Shown in pieces: positions 37,501-48,500 of a stretch of DNA of 64,000 bases. The DNA is from Pomacea canaliculata (lineage: Eukaryota; Mollusca; Gastropoda; Architaenioglossa; Ampullariidae): positions 10,993,042 through 11,057,041 of the forward strand of contig NC_037590.1 in NCBI RefSeq assembly GCF_003073045.1, given 5' to 3'. Under the pieces are notes generated by a model. The model did no database searches. It worked only from the letters and a program-made list of their open reading frames with translations, and was not told the DNA's origin. Numbering within the stretch: the first letter of the stretch is position 1; each line of letters starts with the position of its first letter. The position numbers were made by a program, and so were the translations under genes.

Positions 37501-40500
37501 AAGAAGTCAATGTCACTGTAATGTAAAGAAGCAATGGAAATGATACCAGAAATTTAAACATGAAAATAAGCAAAAATTTGACATGAGTGCCTATGGTCAA
37601 CCTGGGTTATTCTTTTGAATTTCTGAATACTTCTCATGCATAAACTTCACAAATGGGCCAGGTGGTGGTTTGGGAGCATCAGGAGATTGGATAGACTGAG
37701 ACATGCTGATGAAGCATCGTGCATCCTGAAATGGTCTGTGGACACAAGATGCATAAGATGGGTAACTTTCCATAACAACTTTACCTGGTATCAAGTACTG
37801 TATCATACAAACAAACCTATAATTTGCTTATATCACATTAGGTTAAGTTTATCATCATATGTAACAGTAACATAATGCAGTACAAAATTAAAGTCTTCTA
37901 AATCATGTTCCTTCATAACTACTGAGTGGTGCTTTCGCACTACCCAAAGATACAACAAAGTATAAAGGTATTCACAAGCTTCTTAACTACCCATCATTAA
38001 ATTTATGGTTACCCTTTCAAAGCAATACTGAATGCAACTGTGCATTTCTATTCTATGCGGACAGTACGTTTTACTTAGAAAATTTAAAAATTAAAGCAAA
38101 ATCTGAACTAAATGGGAAATACATAAAAAAGCAAAAAGAACAGCCATGGTAAGATGTTCAGAATTCAAACACTCCATTTACGAACAAGCAAAACAGGAAT
38201 GTTAAATATGTTTCAAATTCTCAAACACACACAAGCACAAGAGGATATGGCAAGTAAAGAGAGGATAGTGATTTTTTCTTCCTCCAAGATAAACACATTC
38301 TCAGTTGTTGCTGTGCTACACACTGCTTAAATTTAGAAAGATTTGAAGAGTTACTGGTGATCCTTATACTGTTTCAGATGGTCTATAAAGGTTGTCACCA
38401 ACTGTACAAATCTGTCACTAGGCATTGGTTCAAGGTTGGTTGCCATACACTCCTTTCTGCATAACACTTACTCCTTTGCATCCTTGTCCCGATTTCAAAT
38501 GTGTGATGCTCTTAAGGCAGAGTCATGTTGAGAAATGGTTAACTGCTCCTTTGAGGATGAGATGCACAACACTGACAAGCCAAAGCAATATGTTCTGATG
38601 TGCACCAGGCTCCAACTGGCTTATGTAGCTTTTAAACCACTTTGCTGACAAAAATAGTACGCTGATATTAGAAATGCCTATGCTACAATTAACCTAAGAA
38701 AACAAGACTGACTCATCAAACATGTGAACCGATTATTTTAGAGTTGGATCCAATCAATGAGACTTTCTCCAGGCCTTTAGTCTAGACTCTCCAGAATAGT
38801 AACTAAAACATTCAACGCAGTAGTGGCTAGACTGGAGAGGGTCTGGTACACCCATAACATGTACAATCCAAACAAGTCCCTCACAGTACCGATCCTGTTT
38901 TATAGATATGAAACGTTGACTCTACTTGTTGATACAATTCAAGAGGCTGCTTTAGATCTCATACAAGGTACATAAAATCAAAGACTTTGTATGAAGCATG
39001 ATTGCCACACTTGATTGGATGCCAGAAACCCTTACTCATAACAGCCAAGTGGCGTAAGCTGGTCTGGTTTGTCATGTGACCTGGCACAAGTACCTTAGAA
39101 GGTGGTCAACACCAATGTGGCCAGAAGAAGAACTGGCTTACAAACATGGACCTTCTCCCATTGCTCAAGACAGGCATGTGGCTGGCCTTATCAGCTGCTA
39201 TGTCTATCAATGTGCTCCCTCCAATGACCAGCTCCAGTCAAGAGAATGAATGAAGCATGGACAATTGCTTCAATTTCAGTTAGGCAGCTACAACAGTGTT
39301 GTTCCTTATGTTGCTGGATTATCCCTTTTACATTGCTGTTATGCATATGGAATTAAGATATAGCTTGTTTTTTTTTTTCTTTTAAAAGGAAGGTTATTCT
39401 GGTTCTTGAACAGACATTTCCTGGCAGTTTTGTTTCATACAATTTTTGTAGTTAATGCATCTCTTTCACAAAGCTGGATCGTTTCAGCCTTCTCATGGAG
39501 AACCATTTCTGTCTGGTGCCCATGAGATGACTTTCAGACGTCTATATTTTTAGCTTGTATGAGTGCTGTACATTCTCTAGGGTGATATCTGTTGTTTCCT
39601 CCATCCACTGGTGTTGTTCTCATGGCAACAGTGATGTTATTGGTGCTTGGTTTTGAATTACATCCATGGTCTGTTGATGCGACCTGTTTGCTGTCAACCA
39701 AGAGCTGGATCTATATTCTAGGTGTGGCCTTATGGTTCCCTGAAACAGGATCTTTCCATTAGCATCCCAATTCTTTATGTCAGTTTTCTTCTAAAGCAAG
39801 GATGATCCTAAAAATTGGACGAACAAAGCTATAGCTAGAAGCTATTGCCCAATTAGTATGACAAGCAATGTGTATAAAACTATGGAACCAGTGGCTATCA
39901 TTGTACCAGAGCAAGCAGGATAGGCAACAGAAGCACAGAAGATCAAAATGAGCATCTTTCACAGGTTATTGAGGATCCTTTCCAATCCCATAAAATGAAC
40001 CTTTCTGTCTTTAGAGACTTATAAAAAGCATTTGAAATTCTGGAAAGATGAACTTCTGGTGGAGCTCCTGCCAGTGGAATAAAATTAAAGGCAACTTCTA
40101 CAGGTGAATCAAATCCTACTCGCATAAGCACAGAGCCAGAAAGCAAATAGACGGAAGCTGTGAACAGAAAGTGCTATTGAGACAACAAGTACTTAAGGGC
40201 GATGTCCTGTCACCAACAGCTTATCCTCTACATCCCTGACTTTGTATCAAAGCTGCCCAGTGGGTTAAAGCAGTACTGTATTCCTATGACCTGGTTTTAT
40301 GGTGTTCCGGAAAGTGTGCAACCATTGCAACATACAGAAGGCAGCTTTCTTAGTGTCGCAACCTGGACAGCTGGTGTGTTACCATTAACAAAGAGAAAAT
40401 AACAGTTACGCTCTTCTCTTTCTCCACTAAAGAGCAGGCAACTTATTAACAGACGGTAACAAATAATATTTGAAGACCAGCTAATGTACCTAGAGATCAC

Positions 40501-41749
40501 TTTTGTCATGACTAATATCATTATTTCTAACCCAGCAAATAATGGAAATATGTCAAAACATTTTACAAAAACAATAAACAAATTTTTAGAGCATATTCTT
40601 AGAATGTTTAAAATGTAATGATCTATAAAAAAAATTAAGTTTGAAGAGAACTAAAACTCTTCCATGAGCATCCTACAACTGGTACCGTCTATCAACCATT
40701 TTGCTTCTTCAAAGTTTTCACAATCCTCTGCGGAATTTCTGGACCCACACTAGTATCATTCAATTTCTGTCTGACTGATAAGACTTAGACTGTGTTCCAT
40801 GATGAATAAACGATGAATAAAAATCATGTCATGCTCCACTTTCTTTGCCAACTCCATTCTGTTCATTTTTACACAAAACCACTGTAATCATGGATCCAGT
40901 CTCATGGTTCTCATCAGTCATATGCATCTGTGTTGCCACCCCACCAACTACACCTCAATCTATCAGCACTATAAAAGTCTGGTGATGTCAAAGACTGAAT
41001 GATACAAAACAAACTGAAACTCAATAATGATAAAATGAAATCCTCGGTAGTATAGTGGATAAAATGAAAGTCCCTTTATGCTCAAGAAGAAGAATCCATC
41101 ATCGTTCATCAGTCCACTTGAATATGTCAAGGTGGACAACTATTCCTGTCACCAGAACAACATATGGGCAAAAGATTTTTATTTACTATGCAACAAAACA
41201 GTGGAACTCTCTCTGTCTCCTTCCATATCCGCCACTTACCCACCATCGAATCCTTTAAAAGTGCACTGAATACAAATCACTTCCTCGAGCATTACTTTTA
41301 ACGACCTAAGGCTAGTACATCTTTCAACCATTGATCTCACATTTTATTTCGTCTATTGGCTAGTCCGCCTACTCGCCTTCCTCTCCAGTCACGCAACTCA
41401 CTTCTCATTCATTATTATTTGTTACCCGATTCATGTTTGTGTCTTCTACGCTTTTTTAATTACTTGCAGTATTGGTGTTAATCGATCCGTTCTCCGTATA
41501 CTCTCCATGTCTTGTGTCCAGCACTGAGAGAATGTTCCTTCGTGAGAGCAATCATAAATCGCGCGCTTATTATTATTGCTACCAATTCAAGGACGAATGA
41601 ATAAATGATGTATCTAGAGATTAATCAAATACCAAAACTATCTTAGAATTGTCACCTATCAAACATTCAGCATACCCAGGTGTGGTTAATGCCAAATGCT
41701 TCATGAAAACATCAGAGATCGCTCTACAACGTGCAAGTATGACGGCCAT
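34567..41749 (-). CDS. TFAM: TFAM-C: intact TFAM paralogue
   Basis: Seven minus-strand exons: 41676-41749, 37602-37735, 37273-37343, 36810-36959, 36396-36491, 35442-35498 and 34567-34710; 726 nt, 241 residues, TAA stop. The leader is MAVILARCRAISDVFMKH, unlike A or B. Box A has PGPFVKFMHEKYSEIQKNNP, IASQLWQELD and YKQKYLVFLDGL. The linker is longer and more charged than in B. Box B has LGKPKKPPNAFMLFVRSSR, LADYWHNIPKEEKE and ELEEWEKKM. The role would be mtDNA packaging and transcription. Odd: the codons after the TAA stay open for 34 more and are rich in lysine and arginine (VAKKSFPSAKRQKT and on), as if a basic C-terminal tail was recently cut off; TFAM-D shares this. Intron 1 is enlarged by LINE debris. 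Confidence 0.9.
34826..35385 (-). mobile_element. RTE-like LINE fragment in TFAM-C intron 6
   Basis: The minus strand encodes reverse transcriptase pieces: AFDSVDRDVIWSLMIYYGI, KTGVRQ, then GLKVNRKKTEVMRI and LGSIVNKDGG, and ends in a short LINE tail (GGAACAAACTAAACTAA). The flanking junctions are the same as those of the different LINE piece in TFAM-D intron 6 (45795-46160), so one ancestral insertion has been trimmed differently in each copy. Confidence 0.75.
35675..36184. mobile_element. MITE with long terminal inverted repeats (TFAM-C intron 5)
   Basis: A 510-bp element beginning ACCAACCTGAAACGGTTTG and ending with the inverse of ACCAACCTGAAAGGTTTGC. The inverted arms run roughly 130 bp and share TAACCTGTAAATT and CATCCGTTAATTATCC. 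It has no coding capacity. No clear target duplication was seen. The copy in TFAM-D is 46455-46934. Confidence 0.7.
38881..40745. mobile_element. LINE debris present only in block C (TFAM-C intron 1)
   Basis: This segment is absent from block D. At about 38886-39250 the plus strand has a decayed RTE-like C-terminal region (WFGHVT-like and GRRRG-like stretches with stops). At about 39940-40560 the plus strand matches the reverse transcriptase of the I/Jockey-like family (DVLSPTAYPLYIPDFVSKLP, GVLPLTKRK, YLEITFV). Both are heavily broken. Between them nothing is recognised. Confidence 0.55.
40746..41610 (+). mobile_element. L2/CR1-like LINE, internally deleted
   Basis: This matches the L2-like element in block D (48990-50010) but lacks about 470 bp inside. 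The C-terminal words TIPVTRTTYGQKIFIYYATK and QWNSL are visible at 41130-41215. The 3' end reads CGCGCTTATTATTATTGCTA. Confidence 0.6.
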
Positions 41750-42099
41750 GTTTACTCGCGCGTGTTGACAGGGTAATCGTTAGTTACATTGTGACAAATA
41801 ACGAAAATATGCCAAAGCGTTTTATAGAAGCAATAAAACAAGTGGAAAGAGAAAAATAAAATATTTGGAATACATTCTTAGAATGTTTAACATTTATTTA
41901 AGTATCTACAAAAATAAAACAGAGTTAGAATGCAGTGAGTTTGTGACACCTCCCTGAACATAGTCTAAGCACGAAGCTTTGCTATCATGCACAGCGTAAA
42001 TTGCATTGGGTGATCGCCAGTTGTTGTTGTTTTGGTTTTTTCCCCATAACTTTGCAGCTTGGATGAGCTAGGTTCTTGGTGTTGGACTTTGCAATCCAG

Positions 42100-42650
42100 T
42101 TACATGAATCAGAGTTGACCTAATGGCTCCAGAGCCTCCAGTGATAATTCCAGATGCCTGATTTTGGGTTCTGCATGGCTATACGTTTCAAAGTTGGACC
42201 CCAAGCAGCCCTTCCATATTCCAAAACTGGACTTCTTTGGCCACTGAAGTCTGCTCCCCAAGAAGTTCCATTCATCTTTTTCATCAGGGAAATTCGATCC
42301 ATGCTTAGCCCGTGCTGCACACTTTGCATTTTCCAAGTTAATCTGGTATCGAAAGTGACACCTATAATAGGCATCTTAATTGGTTCCTTGTCTTGAAAGA
42401 GAGAGCGTCTCCACATACATGTACTTTGAGGTTTGTAACTTGTCTAGATGTTTTCTGTGTTGAAGTCTGGCCTTTCTGTTGGAGAGGTAATGACAGATAG
42501 TGTGATTTCAGTCTTGTAAGAGATCGTCTATTTCCGGTGCTATAGATAAGCCACTTGATCTCCTGTTGATCTGTTCTGCCTAAAACCAGACTGTACTGAT
42601 GATTTTTTGTTTTTCCAGGTCGTCCTTGTGTTTATCATTCTACCATTTTG
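42100..42650 (-). mobile_element. I/Jockey-like LINE reverse transcriptase fragment
   Basis: The minus strand encodes GFRQNRSTGDQVAYL near 42600-42560, then IGVTFDTRLTWKM, LMKKMNGTSWGADFSGQ and VLEYGRAAWG. Block D has the homologous piece but stops at about 51514, inside the element, so the duplication breakpoint falls in this LINE. Confidence 0.7.
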
Positions 42651-43129
42651 CCAACGCATGTAACGTTAGCCAGTAACTGTCCACTCAGATTTTTTCAGTA
42701 TTGGTATCATTCATGGTAACATATCTCTCTATGATTGTGGCCCGAAAAGTGTTTGTCCAGCTGGTGTTGTAGATCTTGAGCATTATCACTGATTTGATCT
42801 CTTATGAGATTGGGTTGGTACCAAACTTACAGTCTTTGACAAGCTGTCGTCATCTTAATTGTAACATTACGAGATCGATTCGCCTTAAACTTATGGATGT
42901 TGAGCAGGTTAAAGAGCAGCTTCTTTAATTGTCGCTATCGCCGTGGTCATCGGAAGCAGCGTCCTCTGAATAATTATGGTGTGTGTGTGTGTTTAGGATT
43001 TTCCCATTCCAGTCTAGAGTTAAACATCACACTGTACCAGTTCTTGTCTCAAATTATTTCAGCAGCTTGACAAGCAATTGATCTATTGGATATCAAACAG
43101 GTACAACTTAATAATTCCGTTGATAGCTC

Positions 43130-43400
43130 CCTATGGAAGCTTGATGTTAGTTTTTGTTCCACTTCTTCCCTTCATACAGCTGAACTGTACATATGAACTA
43201 TATTAACTTACATATGGATTGTGTCCATGTTGTAAGTGTTCCTATATGAATGTAACTCACCTAGCTGTTTCCAATCACCAAGCTTTAGACATGCACGCAC
43301 GTTTTCAAATAATTCAAATTGTTTAAACAAAAGGCTCAAGTGGACAGAATCATACCAAAACTCTTAAATAAATTTGGATAACATTTACCTACGTAATTTT
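43130..43400 (-). pseudogene. Stray TFAM intron 6 fragment
   Basis: This matches 23330-23600 (intron 6 of TFAM-B) over most of its length: TTGTTCCACTTCTTCCCTT, TGTTTCCAATCACCAAGCTT, TAGACATGCACGCAC and TTTGGATAACATTTACCTAC recur in the same order. No exon is attached. It is most simply a leftover of another TFAM unit or of an unequal exchange. Confidence 0.7.
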
Positions 43401-43439
43401 GTCTGAGGACTAAAGAAACAGCATTCATAGACTTGTTAA

Positions 43440-43560
43440 GGATAGTTTAGTTTAGCCCTTCTTACTCCTCGGGGAGCATAGGGCAGTAAGACCTCGTCAG
43501 CGGAGCCAGTTTTGGGCAGCCCTCGCCTGAGATCGCCACCGCAGCTGTTGTCCGTTGCCT
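43440..43560 (-). mobile_element. RTE-like LINE 3' tail
   Basis: On the minus strand the end of the LINE frame, with TGCTCCCCGAGGAGTAA, is followed by GGGCTAAACTAAAC. It is the same type of end as at 8035-8262 and 45795-46160. It directly follows the stray TFAM intron 6 piece. Confidence 0.55.
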
Positions 43561-45507
43561 GGGGCAACCGGAGGAGCAGCAGTGCCAGTGAGCTAGGGAC
43601 AGTGTGTCGGAAGACTCACCTCCAACTTCATCGCCATCGTTCGTTGCCTGGGGCAACGGTGTGCGATCTATGATCTCCGCAATAGTGTGCCGAGACAACT
43701 GGTTGTCGAGGGGCAGCCTGTCGCGAGGACACTGCCGTGTACACCTGTGTACGCATCGGAGGAGTGTTCGTCGGACACAGATTCAGAGCCATAAAGTGCT
43801 GGGAGGAAAGTGTTATTTTTTTTTTTTTTTTGCTTTCTTTCACTGACCGGATGTCAGATTGTTCAATTAGAGATCCTTAGGGCGTTTAATGTAATCAACC
43901 TTGCCGTTTTTCTTGTGATTATAATTTGTTTGATGTAAAACCGTGTTGTCGGTTGTTTGCGCACGCGGATGAGTGTGATTGTCAGTGCGTACGAGTGAAG
44001 AAACGGGCGAGTGGGTGTGAGAGGGCGAAAGTCGGGTGAGTGAGCTAGCTGAAGTGTCCCATTTCCCCTCGGGCGAGATAGGCCCATCCTTCTCCCCGCC
44101 TCAGTCGTCATAAACACATAGAAGTAAAATGTGTCTGTGGTAATAGATTCCTGAAATAAAAAGACGTAGAAAAGGGTGAACTTTAAAAGAGCATTGCAAA
44201 GCTGAACCATATTCTCAGTTCAAAAAACAAAACAAAAACTTTGCTTGCAGTCTAAATTTCCTTTCAAATTTAATTCCTTTACATACAGAGGCACACAATT
44301 TAACAGCTTTACAAAACTGTCAGTACTTTTACTCAAACTAAACAACGAATCGGTTTCCTACTCATCACAAATAAAAACTAACCTAGTAAGGACTCGGGCT
44401 GTCTATTGAAATGGACTTTTATTAAGAGTTACATTCTTTAGCTTTCACTCAAGCTAATCAACTTTCTACTCATCATGAAAAAAAACTAACCCAGTAAGGA
44501 TTTGGGTCGTCTACGGAACTGATACAAGGCAGAGACGTTATACCCTACGCCTCTGTACAAGGTAACGTTTTTCCTTGTTTCCTTGGGGTTACTAGCCTGC
44601 ACTACAAGCATGCGCCTCATGCTTATCTAGTTCTCTCGGAATAGTTCCCAAAGTTCATTCTGCTTTGAAGCTTTCACAAGCTCTAAAATATCTCTCAGAA
44701 ATGATCATTCTATGCAAAAATAAAATGTCCAGAAACTCTTAACCCATTCATAAATTTAGGTATTTGCCAATAGAGAAAGATCATGGGTATTTAATTCTAA
44801 ATACATGTTCAGTGAATTCTGAATTTTACTAACATTAAATGAAAATTTACTCAATACCCTCATTATATAATGCTGGGAGAAGTTCTCATATGATACTATT
44901 GCATCCAAAAAGAGTTCAATGTCAACAGCCATCAGCCATCAAAAGTCCTTTATTTTTTTTCACACACATTTCTACCTTTCAGTGACACACTACACACTTG
45001 ATCATCATCATATAAAAAGACCCAGTTCACACTAAGTGCGTGCAAGCAAATTCACCTGCACACACACACATATGCACTAATGAATCACTCAATTTCCCTC
45101 TCCTTGTTTATGATGTTTGCCAAAATACATTTTAATGTTTTTTAGAGCTTGTAAAATTACCCAAATTCCTTTAATGGAAAAAACCCCACATGACACAAAG
45201 ATATCAAAATATATCAGGAATCAGCTTCTGATTCTCCTAAAATGTGTGGCTTTTTTGTGACTTTCCTTCTGGATGCTGGTGATACTCAGACACTTTATCC
45301 AAATTCCTTCACTGGAAAGCAAACACATCTGTCAAAGAGGTCTACACGAAGAGAATAGGACATTTGCATGAAACAAATGCATCAGAACATTTCAAGAATC
45401 TGTTATTCTTGTGAAAAGTGTGACTTCTTTGTGACTTTCCTTCTGGAAGCTGGCGATACCGAGATTGTCTTCTGTCTTTTGGCTGATGGGAAGGATTTCT
45501 TTGCTAC

Positions 45508-48500
45508 TTAGGAAACAGAAGTTCTTTCAAATTTGGCAAGAGATTTTTTGCGAACAACATCTTTACGTCCCATTTCTATCATTTTCTTCTCCCACTCTTC
45601 TAATTCCTTGAAGTACTGTTCTCTTCTAACCTTGGCATCTTCCTCATATATCTGCAAGAAAATTTATGCGAACTTCTTTAATACACATTCATTAACAATG
45701 ATTTTAGAAGGACATTCAGTTCACCTTTTTACTATTTAACAGTGTAACAGTCAATGAATGTAAGTGGTTCGTTTTCAAACTTGAGAATATTTTTAGTTTA
45801 GTTTGTTCCTTGTTACTCCTTCGGAAGCATAGAGCAGCAACACCACCTTGCCAGCAGACCCACTTTTGGGCAGCCCCCTTCAGTTGGGCCAATGTGGTTC
45901 CAACATCCTTTGCCTCGCTATCTACTGTTCTTTTCCAAGTCTGCTTTGGTCTCCCAGCTCTCCTCTTCCTTTGAGGGTTCCAGTCAAGCGTCTGCTTAGC
46001 AATGATGTCAGCTGGTTTGCGCAGGGTGTGTTCTGTCCAGCAACATTTGCGCTTCGTGATGTCTTAGTGAATTCCTTGTTACTCCTCAAGGAGCATAGGA
46101 CCACTTGTGATGTCTTGGCTAGTGGCATTCTGGTTGGTTCTTTTCCACAAAAGTTATATAAAGTTGTTACAGAAACCGCAAACTTAAGAATACACCAGTA
46201 AAAATATTATAAAAATTCAACTACCTCTTTCTCCTCTTTGGGAATATTGTGCCAGTAGTCTGCAAGACGTTTACTAAATTGCTGAAAAAAGTTAAGTCCT
46301 TGCATTAGAATATTAATTATATAATGCTGAAGATGCTATCTTCTCTAGATCTTATCAGAATAATCACCATAACTAAGTATATTAAAAAAAGGCATTCTGC
46401 ACACACACAGTGCATCAACAACATGTAAATATATAAATATTAAATATTTAAAAAACCAACCTGAAACGGTTAGTGGGTTTTTTTCCCAGATATCAGTAGA
46501 TTTAGGCGATATAAACTAACCTGTAAATTTCAGCCTCCAAAACTCATCCATTAATTATCCATTACGATTCGCACTTTTGATCAACAAGCGCTGATAACAG
46601 TGTGCTGTGTTACGCTTGTGCACCATTCACAATATTGCCTGCAGTCAACACCAATCAGAGAGAAAGAAAGAATGAGCAACAGGTTGAAAACTGCTATTTT
46701 AGCATGAGAAATGCAGACTTTCAACCTCCGAATAGTCCAAACTGGCAACTTTGCGAAGGCTGCACTAGAGTGATGTAATACAGCATTACTGGCACTCGTT
46801 GATCGCAAGTGCGAATCGCGTACTTTTCTAGCGGATAATTAACGGATGGGTTTTGAAAGCTGAAATTTACAGGTTAGGTTGATATTGCCCATATCTACCT
46901 ATATCTTTAAAAAATGCAAACCTTTCAGGTTGGTCTTTAGAGTTTAAACCACAAATTGTACTCTCTGCTTAGTGAGTAAATCCAAATGTAACAGACTGTT
47001 ATACACGTAACAGAGACTGATGAGTTTGTTTTTTTTAAGTGTACATAGCAAAGGCAGAGAATCTTTTTTTAAGTCCACAAATTTTGCTTTCCATTCAAAA
47101 GATGGTCCTCAGCCTATTTGCTTTTCACCACTCACAATTACAGATGCATCCCCCTGATCAAGCCGAGAAGATCTCACAAACAGCATGAATGCGTTTGGTG
47201 GTTTCTTTGGCCTTCCTAGACTGCGAAACTCCTGCAGTGTAAGGATTACATGATCTATGAAAATATGTACATGAAATAACTTGCAGATTTTTATGCACTA
47301 AATGTTTTCATAATTTATATCTCAAGCTAATAACATAACAAATTTTGCTGCATACATTTACATTTTTTTCAGATAACAATCCTTCAAATTTTATTCTCAA
47401 GTCATAAATTTATCCTCAAATGAACAACTGAGCATCTTTTAATATTATGTAACCAATGAATAACTCGAAAGCTTCATGGACCATATACATTTTAAATGAA
47501 GGATATATATATATCTGTCTTGTCTTGATAAACTCATCTTTCACTAACTTGTTTTTCTTTCAATCTTTCTCGATGTGCCCTTTTTGCACGTTTATCATTA
47601 TGAAGCTGAGCTTTTTCTTGCTCACTGAGTCCATCTAAAAACACCAAATACTTCTGTTTGTAGTCCTGATATTCCTCTTGTGCATGTAAGTTGTATGCCT
47701 GTTAAGACCAAAGAAAACATGCTACCATTAAATGGGAGACTCCTAGCATGTATAGGAATTTAAAAATTATATTCTTTCAAGGTAACAGGATACAGGATAT
47801 AAAACCAGGAAGATTTAATTTCTAAAGCTCTGAGTGTTTTTTGATGAAGTGACTCCTTCATCCTGTCCTAGACATAAATGGACAAAATGAAAAGACAAAG
47901 TTTGCATCAGTTACCTGTGTTTAGACTCATAATTTAAAACAAGTAGATACTGGAACTATACCATTGCAATCAAACACACGTTTCTGCCAGCTCCTATTTA
48001 TAACTCACATTTCGCTCCTCTGGGTCTAGCTCACGCCATAGCTGACTTGCAACCTTGCTTATTTTAAATATAGTGGCACCTTGATAAAAAGGGGAAAAAG
48101 AAAACTATATCACAACTCTCTATATCTCATACTTCAATATTTATGTCAAAAAATACCAAAATTGTAGTTTGTTAATTTAGCTTTAAAAATGCAACATTCT
48201 CAGGTTATTGTTTAGTTCATGAAAGAAGTCAATGTCACTGAAATGTAAACAAGCAATGGAAATGATACCTGAAATTTAAACATGAAAATAAGCAAAAATT
48301 TGACATGAGTGCCTATGGTCAACCTGGGTTATTCTTTTGAATTTCTGAATACTTCTCTAGCATAAACTTCACAAATGCGCCAGGTGGTTGTTTGGGAGCA
48401 TCAGGAGATTGGATAGACTGAGACATGCTGATGAAGCATCGTGCATCCTGAAATGGTCTGTGGACACAAGATGCATAAGATGGGTAACTCTCCATAACAA

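Larger units (their letters stand above)
33030..42554. repeat. Segmental duplication block C (holds TFAM-C)
   Basis: This block is highly similar to 44177-51514 over the whole TFAM gene and both flanks. It starts near AAAAGAGCATTGCAAAGCTG (about 33033) and ends in a shared LINE sequence near 42554. Relative to block D it has about 607 bp extra at 37878-38484 and about 1865 bp extra at 38881-40745, and lacks about 470 bp of L2 sequence and about 530 bp upstream of exon 1. Confidence 0.85.
42555..44176. other. Junction between duplication blocks C and D
   Basis: About 1.6 kb not shared between the blocks. It holds the rest of the I/Jockey-like LINE (to 42650), a stretch homologous to TFAM-B intron 6 (43130-43400), an RTE-like LINE tail (43440-43560) and a G+C-rich, CpG-bearing stretch (about 43560-44110) that I cannot classify. 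In the last, TTGCCTGGGGCAAC occurs twice, about 90 bp apart. Confidence 0.55.
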
